Both the position numbers and the translations under genes were made by a program. From Branchiostoma floridae (lineage: Eukaryota; Chordata; Leptocardii; Amphioxiformes; Branchiostomatidae), in NCBI RefSeq assembly GCF_000003815.2, contig NC_049994.1:12413538-12477537 (forward strand): a stretch of DNA of 64,000 nucleotides, in the 5' to 3' direction. The notes below the pieces were generated by a model. That model saw nothing but the letters and a program-made list of their open reading frames with translations, was not told the origin of the DNA and ran no database searches. The first letter of the stretch is position 1. Each line of letters opens with the position of its first letter. Of this stretch, positions 1-40,315 are shown piece after piece.

Positions 1-902
1 TTTTTTCATTCTAGCAACTCATTGTTTTTTGAGCTTGTGATGTCAATTTTGATGGTTGAATCTGTCACGTTAAGGGTACAGAAATTTGTAATCATTAATT
101 TCATGTCATGAAGATTTTTTGGATGTGGTGACACAAGCAAATGCCTGTCCCAGGACGGAGTGTCAGGTCCTGGTGACAGCCCTGCTGGAGGAACTGTGTC
201 ACCTAAATACTCCACATTCTGTATGTTCTGGTCCAGCAGTGGTTTTGTGGCTGATGGAGGCTATGTACTGAAGCAGAGAGAGGGATTCATTAGACCCATT
301 GTGCCAGGAGTCGGATTGTTGGAGTGGTATAAGAGCCCTTCTAGAGGCTTGGTTTTGCAAAGTCATGTTTTCAAATTTACTAAAAAGTACATCATGGATA
401 CACATGTAATGGTAGACTGTTTTCTTTGTGCCTGTAAGGTTTATGCAATCACAGATAACTTAAATATTTTAACCAAGAATAACTCAAATCATCCTGTAGG
501 TCACTTTTCAATGAGGTCATGAAGGAAGGGAGTGAGTTCTACAAATGTATGCCTAGTTTTGTGAGAAAGGACTTTTATTGTTTGTCTGGTATGTTCTTTT
601 TTTCTCTCAACCAGGTGGCACTTACATAAACAGCTGGTGTGAATATCATTTGGTGTAGTAGAACAACAAAAAATGGCATTACAGGAATGGAAGGAGCAAT
701 TTGCACTAATGTCTGTTACCAAATCTGTTCAGATATGCAAGCATTGCAAAATACCTCTAGTTGCCATGGACATAAAAAGAAAAATCAACAATATCTATTA
801 CCTAATCTGGAATAATTTGGAACTATGAATACCTGAATACCTCTCGTCCATCCGGTATATTGTAATACATTTATTAGTAGTCAGAAAATGAGTGATCTGA
901 TA

Positions 903-1285
903 TGGAACATAGCAGGATTACATATAATATTTGGAAATCTGGGGAAATACTACCCCTTCATCATTTAGACTTTACGATGCAAAATCTTATCCTAATCTGG
1001 GAAAAGATATTGCCAAAAAGTGTGCCTAAATGACTTAATTTGGAACATACAGATTAGTTGTAATATTTGGAAATTTGTGCAAATGCTACTCCTTGTCCTT
1101 CTGTCCTTCATAAACTTTATGATGCAGAATCTTATTTTAATCTGGACAAAGATATTGCCAAAAAGTTAGAAAGAAATGAACATACAAATTAGTTGTAATA
1201 TTTGGAAATTTGTGCAAATGCTACTCCTTCATAATGTAAACTTTATGACACAGAATCTTATTTTGATCAAGAAAAAAGATATTGC
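903..1285. repeat. Imperfect tandem repeat, three copies of about 125 bp
   Basis: The phrases TAATATTTGGAAAT, ATGCTACTCCTTC and AGATATTGCCAAAAAG recur in the same order at about 903-1020, 1040-1165 and 1178-1285. The copies have diverged by substitutions and small indels. No coding potential is seen. Confidence 0.75.
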
Positions 1286-1426
1286 TGAAAATTCATGAAC
1301 AATAAAATCTGTAACTTGTCACTCAGCATGACGGTAATTGCAGGAAATGTTTTAATTTGTCGCTTCTGAAGTGTACACGATACAGCTGTTCATATCCCAC
1401 ATTTGGGGAACGCTCACAGGTGGTCT

Positions 1427-1809
1427 GTTACATGTGTATGACGAGTTTGACTAATTGATACCCATGCAAGAAGGAACAATATTGTGTATAATTAAAACAG
1501 GAAAGTTGTCGGAAGGGTGTGTCATATCCAAGGACAAGCGGATTACCGTATGTTTGATATTGGTTGGAATAAGGGTGTATATTCTACTGGATTCCACGTA
1601 CTAGTAACAGCGTGGTCTACTTGTCTACATGTATATGACGAGTTTGACTAATTGACATCTCTGTAAGACGGAACAATATTGTGTATAATTAAAACAGGAA
1701 AGTTGTAGGAAGGGTGTGTCATATCCAAGGACAAGCGGATTACGGTATGTTTGATATCGGTTGGAATCGGCGCGTATATCCCGCTGCATTCCACGTCCTG
1801 GTAACAGGT
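1427..1809. repeat. Tandem duplication of about 190 bp
   Basis: 1427-1611 and 1623-1809 share most of their length, including ATGACGAGTTTGACTAATTG, GTGTATAATTAAAACAGGAA and TCATATCCAAGGACAAGCGG. This is a direct tandem duplication with few differences, so it is relatively young. Short reading frames on the minus strand in both copies are by-products of the duplication. Confidence 0.85.
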
Positions 1810-1859
1810 GGGCAGGGTGGGGACCGCCACCCCTTGGGGACGTCAACTCATAGATCGTT

Positions 1860-2245
1860 TTTATGCCCTTACAAATTAACTCATTTTCGCTAAGTGCCTC
1901 TTTGTGTGCGCTTGCCTTAGCATATTTCATGTATAAAATTAAAGCGATAGAAATTGAATCCATCTCCGTATGGCGGGGGCCTTGCTTTCGCTGCGACCTC
2001 AATTTGTTCCTGGACGATATATCAATATCTCGGCAGAGCAAATTGGCCCTATTTCATTAACGATTCCATTCCTCTGTTCCGCTAAGGCCGCTAATGCACA
2101 TTTATTTAATTTCCTCACTTCACCCCAGAGGTGGGGTCCTCCCTCTCCCGGGATTAGGCTTCGAGTCTTTCAATTTGAAAAGGACGCCCCGTATTTGCAC
2201 ATATTAATAGGTTGGGCGCGATGGCAGCGGTGGGTTACTCGCTGA
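1860..2245. promoter_or_regulatory. Candidate conserved non-coding or promoter-proximal element
   Basis: This segment differs from the repeats around it. It is of mixed composition with several homeodomain-like TAAT/ATTA cores, lacks internal repetition, and contains short frames on both strands with no recognisable protein. It lies about 1.2 kb upstream of the exon carrying the PCBP start, so it could hold the PCBP promoter or first non-coding exon. This is inference from composition only. Confidence 0.2.
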
Positions 2246-3455
2246 GGGACTGAGACAGGTTCGTCGTCCGACTGACTTGAACTACCCGGACCCATCCCTG
2301 CGTGTGTCTACTGTATCATTGAAAACATTACGGCTGGATTCTCTGGAATTTGGGGCGTTCCCTGTGTATGTTCCGTGTGTGTATATATAGTCTGTACTGC
2401 TGCGAATGCCATGAAACAAAGTCGTTGCTGGATTTATTGATACATTGTTATGATATATTGTGACATGGAGTAGACAATACTTTGCTGTATCATCATCTTT
2501 GATTTGCAGTCCAAATTTTAGAGGTAAAAAAGATGATGGTGTTAACGTCAACTTCTCTTACATGTGCGTGGGTCGGGTGAAAGTAGTATCACATTTCTGG
2601 CCACAGATTCTGGCTGTGGCTGGGTCAGGGTGAGGGTGTCATGTCGTCACTTGAACCACCATGAATTTGGTGCATCTGTCGTAGAATGTCCCAAAGCCGG
2701 TTATTTTTGACCACTTGTAAGCATTTGTCACTGGCCCCACCTCTAACTGACATGTGGTGTCCCTCAGCGGTCCTGTTTGTTGTATATGAAGGGCTAAGTC
2801 ACGGCTGTCGGGGACCTGTGTATGACAGCTACCACCCTGGGTGTACACGTCCATGATAAATCGCTCCTTCAACAGGCGCTATATTTGGTGCAGGTTGACA
2901 TTGTGACTGCAGCACAACTTTACTCATTAAGGCATGAGGTAATCTTCCTCTCCTGTACACTTCATTCATAGATGCTGGCCTATTGACTTGGCTCTTCTTG
3001 CCCATGTGTGGTAGGTAAGCTTGGCTGCCAGGGCTGGCATTGACTTTGCAGAGGGTGTGTGTCTCTGTTTGATGGATAGATTTACGACGCAGACTGTTGG
3101 ATCACGTTTGTTTTTGTCGGTTTTGAAGGAGGCTATTTTGGTCGCAAGTCGTGCCATCGTATTATGTACAGTGTTTGATGGTCGTGACTCTACTGTACTG
3201 GGTTTGATATGTGTCCACTGTTCTATCATACATTCGCAGTGATCCACTAAGTGTACTACAGTGTGACTTTTCAGAGCATATTATGTTATTGTACATTCAT
3301 GTGAATCAGTTATAATCAATTCTACTAGTATTATACTCATAAGTAGTAAGATTTCACATGTTGAATGTTTTTCTTTCAGTGTACAATTCTAACAAACAAA
3401 AACTTTCATGTTGTGATTTTGAAATTAAATTTTTTTCCTCCATGTTTTTCTGCAG
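2246..3455. other. Gene-free stretch upstream of the PCBP start exon
   Basis: I see no conserved coding pattern, clear repeat or RNA gene here. Small open frames exist on both strands (for example 2966-3247) but they match no family I know and overlap one another, as random frames do. The stretch probably belongs to PCBP 5' flank or its first intron. Confidence 0.4.
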
Positions 3456-3514
3456 GGTTCTTTGATCTCCTACTTTCATCCCTCTTCGTTTGACCTTTGA
3501 CCTTCTTTGGTAAA
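3456..3514 (+). promoter_or_regulatory. PCBP: 5' UTR part of the first PCBP coding exon
   Basis: A pyrimidine-rich tract ending TTTTTCTGCAG at 3455 is a good splice acceptor, so the exon carrying the PCBP start codon probably begins at 3456 with 59 nt of leader. This implies at least one upstream non-coding exon and a promoter to the left, which I could not locate with confidence. Confidence 0.6.
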
Positions 3515-32474
<28,960 letters not shown>

Positions 32475-33887
32475 AGGGGCGTAGTAGTGTATGGGAGTCG
32501 TCTGGTCATCGGGCGCTACCGACAGTAACCGTGGACAACGCTCGCACATAGGTACTGGGTACCTAGCAACACGAACAACACGCTTGTAAACCTGTAAACA
32601 AAGCTCAAGTCGTAAATAGAACTATTCCAGATAACTCATGTACATGTACAAAGTCAAACGTGGTGCTGTCTACAAGTGCCATCGTCTTGCTTTAAGCTAT
32701 GCCTAGCCGTAGTCATAACGATAGTGATAGTAGTAGTCGTGTTCTTACAAACCCTAAGCAGCTCACTTCGATGTTTTGTGTCGTCACCTTGTACAGATTT
32801 ATCCCAGTCTTCAGACATACATATATACGTAGCGGTAGGAAGAGTAACTCTCAGAACAAAAAGACAAGTTGTCCAGTATTTTCACCACTGTATAAAGAAG
32901 CCGTCCACTGTTACTGTCGGTAGGGCATGACACTGTGCACCTGTAAGGTGTGCTAGACATGGAGGGCAGGGATATAAACGGGTCGGTAGCGGGAAAACGG
33001 TTTACGCTCCAGACGTAACCCGTGCTACCACCACAGTGCATGTGCCATACGCCAGCATGGATTTTCTAGACTTATATGGATAACTCTAGGGCTAGTAGCC
33101 GACTGCGTAGGTTGCTAGTTTTCTACTTTTAAACTTCACATTCCTTGAGAAAAAGTATATGGCTATATTGTGATTAAAGAAGAAGAAGAAAAAACTACTG
33201 GCTGTAAATGTTGATATGTGCAGGGTAACCTTTTGTGATCATGATAAGAAGAAATTTTTGCATTTGTAGTGCACATATAAAGTGATAGTAGCACCATGAG
33301 TGATGATATGCTGGTCTTGCAACATGAAGCAATAAATTATTACCACTGGTAACAAAGTAAAAAATAATGTATACTTTACCTGTAATAATGTATATCTCTA
33401 GGAATGTATTGTAAGTGGGCATTGATATGTAGAAGTGAGCATGAATATGTTTTTGGACTGGAGGGGTGGTGAGGTCTACTATAGTGGTGTGTACTTGGCT
33501 GTAAATACTATGATGCCTGTGCAGTGCATGAACATTGTATGCCGTGTGTTACTCCTTTGTAGTGATAGACACGATTGTGTTCTCACATAGAAACTCTCTC
33601 CTTTATTGTTTGTTGGTATTCAGAGACTGCTACTACCCCTCTAGAGAACTACCTCTGCTGGCAATGTTGCTGTGAATTCTTTTTTTTTTATTATTATTTT
33701 ATTATTCCTTCATCCATTCACTCCTAACAAGATGATGTCCTGTTTATAAGATGTCCGTTATTGCCATTGTACCGTAACCCTGTCATTATTGAAGTAGACT
33801 GCATGGTAGTCGTTAAACAGTTGTTCATGAGACAAGAAAGGAATGATTTGTTAGTCTCCAATATGGTGTAATTTCTGGTTTTTATAG
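32475..33887 (+). promoter_or_regulatory. PCBP: 3' UTR of the long PCBP isoform, and intron of the short one
   Basis: This stretch follows the exon 12 stop and has no further coding potential that I can support. Possible polyadenylation signals are ATTAAA near 33172 and AATAAA at 33331. It would be an mRNA tail for the long isoform and intron for the isoform ending at 33930. The exact cleavage site is not visible. Confidence 0.5.
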
Positions 33888-33930
33888 GCTGAGAGAAGAG
33901 GTCAGCGGAATGGGAGGGCTAGTCCTGTGA
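33888..33930 (+). CDS. PCBP: Alternative terminal coding exon of PCBP (PCBP1/2/3-type C-terminus)
   Basis: An acceptor TTTTTATAG ends at 33887. Exon 11 of PCBP ends with two bases of an Arg codon, and joining it to this exon completes that Arg and reads LREEVSGMGGLVL before a TGA at 33928-33930. Vertebrate PCBP1/2/3 proteins end with a short tail of the same pattern (RL, two or three residues, E, then a GMG motif), as recalled from the family. Skipping exon 12 (32183-32474) would therefore give a 339-residue isoform in place of the 422-residue one. The exon lies 1.4 kb beyond the exon 12 stop, with AATAAA at 35407 downstream. No transcript evidence is available here. Confidence 0.75.
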
Positions 33931-35430
33931 TTTCCCCATCATGCACTGGATTACCCATGATGCCCTGGGATTACCCATCATTCAATCTGTTTTATCCATC
34001 ATGCATTGTGATCAAGAAGTAATGTTGGAATCAATTAAGGAATGATCTGACCAAGATTTTGATTTTAGTGATTCAGAATCACTATTTTCTTTCTTTTAGC
34101 CAATTCTGTATCCTTGTATTTGTTTCAGAACTGCATATTTATCCAGCAGTGTTGTTTTGTAAACATTGTCGGCTTGCGACCATTAAATTATGGCCAGTGT
34201 AGTGAAGTCAACTTGATTGTTCATGGAATTTTCATGTGGGGCCGGCCATTCTGTTCTGATTTGTAAAACAGGTCTGTTTTATGTTGGTGAATGACTATGT
34301 TGGAAAGTGAGAGGAGCCGGAACAACCTCCAGGCAGGGTTATTATACTCTAAGAAGTTAACAATGCTCAAGGGAGGCATCTTAAGTAGTAAGAATGCCTC
34401 TGCCACGACAACGGACCTTTCCCAACAAGATAGTGTGAAACCACTAGAGTGGAACTCTATGAGAAGTCTACCACATTAACTTTTACATGGACTTGATTCT
34501 TGCTTTGTACAGTCGAATGTGTTTCTCATTATCGTTATCATTGTGGAAAAAAAGACTGCTCTTATTGCTTGTACAGGCCAAAGCTATAAAAAGTAAGCTT
34601 GCATTTTATCTATCATTCCAGCTGGTATAAGATTCTGTGCGGTTGTTTTTCTTCAGCAGCAGAACACAGACGTTTTTAGAACTTGATGTTTACCTCCGAC
34701 AGAAAAAAAAGTATGTTGTTAAGATATATACTGTACAATAGTTGTAGGTGTTATAGGATAAATGAAGACTGTGAGCTTAGACAGTTAAGAAAGTCAGCGA
34801 CATCATGGAGTAAAATAAGGTATACTCCTTTTTACAGATTATTTAGAGGTTGACTTGCCAAGAAAGGCAAGCGAATATTATCTGTTTGATTAATCGCATT
34901 TGTTGAAACTTGAAAGTTAAAAACATCTTTTTTCGATACCATGTTACCTCAAGAAGTGGTATGTGGACTGTACCAAAGTTTGGAGCGGGGCAGATGACAC
35001 CTGTGCCACAGGGCTAGAGATAGTTGTCAAAGAGTAAATAGAATCGTAAACCCTTGAGTTTAGAAGGCTGCAGTCCAAGAGAATTTGGTTAGAGGAACTG
35101 AACTTGATGTGATGGACTCTATGTGAGATGTGATATACCGTCACTTATATCATTGTATAAACCATCAACCTTCCGCCTTTGTAGTCGTTTCTTCTTCTTT
35201 TTTTAAGTACTACAAAAGCGTCTTTCCTCAACATAGAGCCATGAAAGTGAGTTTAGATAACATGCTTTCTTGGCATATCCCGAGATGTAACTAAGACTAT
35301 AAGGTGATACTCTATTGTTTGTAGGTAGTTTATACCACTTTCCCCTGTATTCTGCTACTGAAGGAAGCGGCTGCCAAGGATGTGTATACTGGTGTCTTGG
35401 AATGAAAATAAAAGCTGTAACAACAGTCAA
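33931..35430 (+). promoter_or_regulatory. PCBP: 3' UTR after the alternative PCBP last exon
   Basis: This is non-coding sequence after the TGA at 33928. It opens with several CCCATCATGC-like motifs (33935-34010), contains ATTAAA near 34183, and has AATAAA at 35407-35412 followed by a T-rich stretch. The AATAAA is a plausible polyadenylation site for the short isoform. Dispersed repeats begin just beyond, which is consistent with the transcript ending here. Confidence 0.4.
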
Positions 35431-36050
35431 ACCTGCTATCTTATTGTCTTTGAGTCTACAGGATGGAGGACTTTTTACCCTTATGTTGCACACAGACTTT
35501 CACCACTTCTTCTCTGCCCAAATGATATCTACCACCCAACAATCATGACCATAGCATGTCCAGAACTTGATATATTGATGCTGGAAGTTCTGCTGCTGTC
35601 CATTAAAAGTGGCTTAGAGACCCAAAATCTAATCATTCCAAGGTCTCATCTACAATGTAGACCTACCCACATACAAAATATTGATACAATCCATTTAGGC
35701 CTTCTGGACTTATCCTGTTCATCCACATACACACACACATACATACATACATACATACATACAAATGCTACAGAAAACATAATCAAGAGTAACAATGTCC
35801 TTCACACCAAGGAGCTTAAAAATGACAACCGCCTTGTTAGTACACAACTGAATTCCAGGAGAGATTCACCTGTTTTAGTAGTGTTCTTCCAACCTTTCTC
35901 AAGGCAATACTACTTCCCATTGCTAGGTGGCGCTTCAGTGGGAGGGATGCAGTCCTAAAGGTGACTTAAATCATGAACTGCGATGAGGGGGGATACAAGT
36001 TTAGTCACGTTTGGGACTACATCCTTTACACTGCAGCATTGCATATCACT
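35431..36050. repeat. Dispersed repeat (TACCTCCATGAAA family) and CATA microsatellite
   Basis: The phrases CATAGCATGTCCAGAACTTG, CCCAAAATCTAATCATTCCA and CTACCCACATACAAAATATT match the family described at 46498-47535. It is followed by a (CA)n/(CATA)n tract at 35731-35762. The open frame at 35380-35958 runs through this repeat and is not a gene. Confidence 0.65.
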
Positions 36051-37318
36051 GGGAGGTAAAACTAGTCATTTATGATATTGCCATGTGGAAGGTAGCAGAT
36101 CAGAAGAGCTACTGAAACATCTCATGGTTGAGTGCAAAGAGCTTTGCTAACCACTCGCATCTAAGTGTTGAAATGGTCAGACATTTCTGACTGTGTTCAC
36201 TGTCTCTGGTCTGTGACACTGTTTGAACCTGGATGTCTAACCTAAATTGTAATTTGTCGACCACTATAAGCAGCTTCTCACTTGGTGGCTGTAGATGCAA
36301 AGATACAATTTTAGTAGAAACAGTTTCTGTATCCAGCAACTTAGAACATGACAGACGTATGTAACACATTTAACAAATGTTTTACATACAGATATACAAA
36401 ATGTACATGTAAATGGAGATACATTTGTCCATGACATTAAATGTTTCATCATTAGAAAAAGCTATATTGGAACCTTGGTATACCTAACCAAAAACAGTCA
36501 TTCTCACATAATACAATGGATGACTGAAATGTTTCTAACATTGCAAAATTATATTATAAGAATATAAGTTTTCAAAGTGACATGTTTGGAATAGTTTGAG
36601 ATGGCAAACCTCTACGACTGTTTGAGAAAAATTTATTATAGTATTTCATTGATTATGCAAATACGTATCCAAAATAAGCTGTTTGGGAGCATAAACACAT
36701 GCCTAAACCCTTGCCACATCCTGACAAAATTTACCTGCCATCAATAAATCATACCGGTGCTTTAGATACAAAAACCGGTAGTTCTGCTGTAGAAGTATTG
36801 TCCACTGTTTCTGCTGCTGCAGTGGTCTGAACATCTAATAGCTGCAATCAGTCTTTCTTTAGTTCTGCTGCAGTACCAAGGAAAGCCTCTGGGAGGCCCA
36901 AAATTGCATTCCGTTTCTGACACATTTTCCCACATACTAAATATCACAATCCATTGCTATGTTCTTCAAAGTAGGTCGGTTTAGCATTGTATTTAGTTTT
37001 TAAAGGTGCTTGGAGTCCTTGTTGGCTATCGTAAAGAAACGTATTATTGATAATGTACGTGAGTTCAACTTACGCCTTTATGGAAGTTATGGTATTGTGC
37101 CATAACGCATGCAGAGGACATCATGATGCCGTGTGTGCCAGCGTGGACTGGAGAAGCACATCTTTTAGGTCAGTCGTTCCTTTGCGGTTCTATCTCAGCA
37201 GTAATAGTGTTACGTCTATATCCTACGGGATGGCGTTTACAGTGCTTTATTCGAGTTAACCGTTAGGTGGTGCTTCTCAACCATCAAACTCTGGAAATTC
37301 GCTCGCATAGTCATCATC

Positions 37319-37484
37319 TAGCCTCTACCAGGCTCCGCAGATCAGTAGTGTAATAGTAGAAATTTGATAAATGGAAACAATAGTACACTAGGGGAGTCGG
37401 CAGGACAGAGGAGTTATCCGCGTGGTGACGAAATTTTACTACACATGTATTAGACCACCAATCCGCGGAGCCTGGTAGAGGCTA
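37319..37484. mobile_element. MITE with TAGCCTCTACCAGGCTCCGC termini and GTCATCATC duplication
   Basis: Termini of about 24 bp (TAGCCTCTACCAGGCTCCGC and its complement) bound a 166-bp element. GTCATCATC occurs directly on both sides (37310-37318 and 37485-37493), a 9-bp target duplication by appearance. Nine bases is typical of Mutator-like elements, though the flank is a simple ATC repeat, so the true length is uncertain. Confidence 0.7.
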
Positions 37485-38904
37485 GTCATCATCATCGGTC
37501 GACGTGCTTACACACGACGGGGTAATACCGCCCCTTTTCATGTACTAGTACTACATTGTAACCATCTAAAGTGCCGAAATTTCGATACTGCTGGATGGCC
37601 ACATTCATAAGTTGTTTTTTTCTAGGCGACCTACGCGGACTCGGTCGTTCTTTCGGTGGTTAACGTTATATATATATATATATATATAGGAACCGGCCAT
37701 GAATTATGGCACTGCGTACACTTCAGGGCGGGTCATTAACCCTATAGTCTATCACAAACAAAGGGGACGCAGAACAAAGCCAATCGGAAGAATATAAGCC
37801 ACACATCTGGAAGGTTGCGCTCACCTGATGTGTGTGTCTGCTGAAGATGTTCAGGACGTACACCAGGCTCCGTACACTATGTAGCTGGAGGGCTTAGACC
37901 TCTCCATAGGAAAGCATGTTAAAATACACTGAAATAAGGCTTCTCAAGAAACGTATTGAAATATGGCTTCAGAAAATTACTAACCCCAATTTGAATCTTA
38001 AGATTTTTCTCCACCAGACAGTTATAGCCATCTTTTAAAAAGAAATCAGGGTGTTGTTCCGAACTTCGGGTCAAATGCTTGCTCTGGCTCTATGAAGCTC
38101 ACCTTAGACCCCGTTTCTCCTGATACCACCCATATGACCCAACAACTAGAATCCTTCCGCACGCCAACTAAACTGACAAACTGAGCAAATTTTTACCTAC
38201 ATGGGAAAGCTGAGACTACCTGTTCCTTCTAACCCAAAAAGTTTCCAGGTGGTGCCAAAATTTTCAAGGAAAAATAGCATTTTCAATGATTTTAGGTGGC
38301 ACTATTCTCATCTTGTGCCTTCTACTGCGCTACTCAACTCGTAGTCTGTCCTGGAGTGGAGGGATCTGCTGTCGGAGGCAAAGCTTGAAATTGCGAGTCG
38401 ACATCCCAATTCTCATCTTTAGATTAACCTCCTGATCAAAGTTACGTCATTTTCATAATGTTGTGTAAGGCAATGGGAAGGAACATCTGTGATATCTATT
38501 TACCTTCTTCAGGCGGACACATGATATCCGTCGTACCGATGTACTAAGGAACGTTGGGGTTCACGTGAGACATGTTAAAGCACACGGGGGTACACGTGAC
38601 ACATAAAAGGGTACGTAACTCATAAAAGTATGTGCTATTTTCTGAAATACCACTTTTTCATTAATCAGTCAATTTTCAGTCAATTTCTTTAAATCATCCC
38701 TAGACTATAAGAATAGCGAATAATACACGCATTTACCTATTTTGAGTTTATCAGAAAATCATTGCTATAGAATGCAACCGCTCTGTCGTCTAGATCTAAT
38801 GTAAAGTTGCCGATACAATTAACTGTTTTTTTTATTCACAACAGAAGTACTTGAAGAAACGTTAACAAAACACGTGTTTCTAGAGATTCTAGTTAAATTC
38901 CTAT

Positions 38905-39031
38905 CTAGCCTCCATAGCAGGCTCTCTGGGTTTTCCCGTCTTTTTGTGGCCTATAATACACTTTGAGCAATGGCCAGTAAAAGTGTATTATGAGCCAAAA
39001 AGCTCCAGAGAACCTGCTTTGGAGGCAAGTT
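38905..39031. mobile_element. Short foldback element, 127 bp
   Basis: The arms GCCTCCATAGCAGGCTCTCTGG and the complement of CCAGAGAACCTGCTTTGGAGGC face each other. An inner ATAATACACTTT/AAAGTGTATTAT pair continues the palindrome. It is non-coding. Confidence 0.65.
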
Positions 39032-39902
39032 ATACTGTGGGTTTGTAGCTTTGTCATTCCACCAATTCTGTATACTCCCGGTGAGATGTGCCCTGTTCAT
39101 CATTCGAACACAGGAAGTATTAAGGTTGAGTCAACCTTGACAGTTGTCTATAGTCTCAAGTCCTTAATGAAATGTCCTGGCAACAGCGCTTCATTGGTTT
39201 ATAAAAGTTTATAAAACAATAACAATAGAACGAGATAACTACATATATGTATTAAGTCCTCCATAGAATACATTTAATTCAATTTTCCTGCTACTACACC
39301 TCTACATTGTTGGTGCATTTAGTCACTGACAGACTAGAGGCCCCAGACTATCTTCTATTGTTCTTTGCCACACAAAAAACACAGTTGGTCGTTTTTATCG
39401 GGCTTTCTATTTTGTACTGTTTTCTTGATTTCTCGCGGAAAAAAAACAGTAGAAAGCCCGAGAAAAACGCCTAAAACACGTCAAAAGACAGTAGTCCCGT
39501 AATGTGTATATCGTAATGTGTATATCGTTACCCGAGTACAACAGGCCACACACGTTCACTCCACGTGCCTCCGTATCTTCAACATTAGGTAAACAGTAAG
39601 AGACGGAACGGATACGTGTAATTTTGCTGATAAAAAGATAATTCACTCATATGTGATTTGCTCATGACAATATCAAACAACATGATAAGAAAGATGTCCT
39701 CGGAAGTCTTGACATTATGCAAGGAGCAGGTGTCACATTCTCAGATGTAAGAAGTGATGATTAGGTCAAGGCGTATTACTTACTTAATGTATCCTTGTCG
39801 CTGATTGGACATCTTATCTATTTCTTCCGCTCGCCTTATGTAACTGAAATTATGTCATACAATTTCAGTTATGAAACGTCAAAATGTTGCATAATTCTCG
39901 GC

Positions 39903-39910
39903 TATATAAA
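39903..39910 (+). promoter_or_regulatory. TATA box of the lipocalin gene
   Basis: TATATAAA lies about 30 bp before a plausible transcription start near 39933. A 5' leader then runs to a donor GTACGT at 39997, and a second leader segment begins after an acceptor TTTTCCAG at 40291, 24 nt before the start codon. This fits a tissue-restricted gene with a classic core promoter. Confidence 0.6.
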
Positions 39911-40315
39911 GTGGGTTACCAGCATTGTCTGAAGCAGAAAATCCCACTCCAGGTACAGGCGTGAACGTCTTCAGCTGCAGACATTCGGACTCAGAGGTAC
40001 GTGTGGTTTCCTATCGCTTCATTCTTTCGTATAAACATCATTTTTGGTCTCATTCTAGCTTTTTAAAAACTAAATACCCATCTAGACTGTTAAAGCCACA
40101 AATATGCGCCATGGTTTACTTTCATGAGCAGACGCAATGACGGTTTGTCAAAATGCATGAGGGATATAAATACGTCAGTGCTACTCATATATCTAAAGTG
40201 AGAGAGTCTACTTTCAATATAGCTGACTAGAGTATTTCTATCATTACAATATACAAAGCACAATCTTTTCCAGACTCCTCACCTTTTCCAGACGCGGCAC
40301 TACCGACACTTCATC

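Larger units (their letters stand above)
36051..39890. other. Intergenic region between PCBP and the lipocalin gene
   Basis: I find no supported gene. It contains another fragment of the TACCTCCATGAAA family (about 36715-36965), a MITE at 37319-37484, a TA microsatellite near 37668 and a foldback at 38905-39031. The other short frames have no start, splice or family support. Confidence 0.6.

Noticed and set aside
35380-35958. 192-residue open frame in the intergenic region
   Set aside because: It crosses a dispersed repeat and a CATA microsatellite; peptide shows the repeat, not a protein family.
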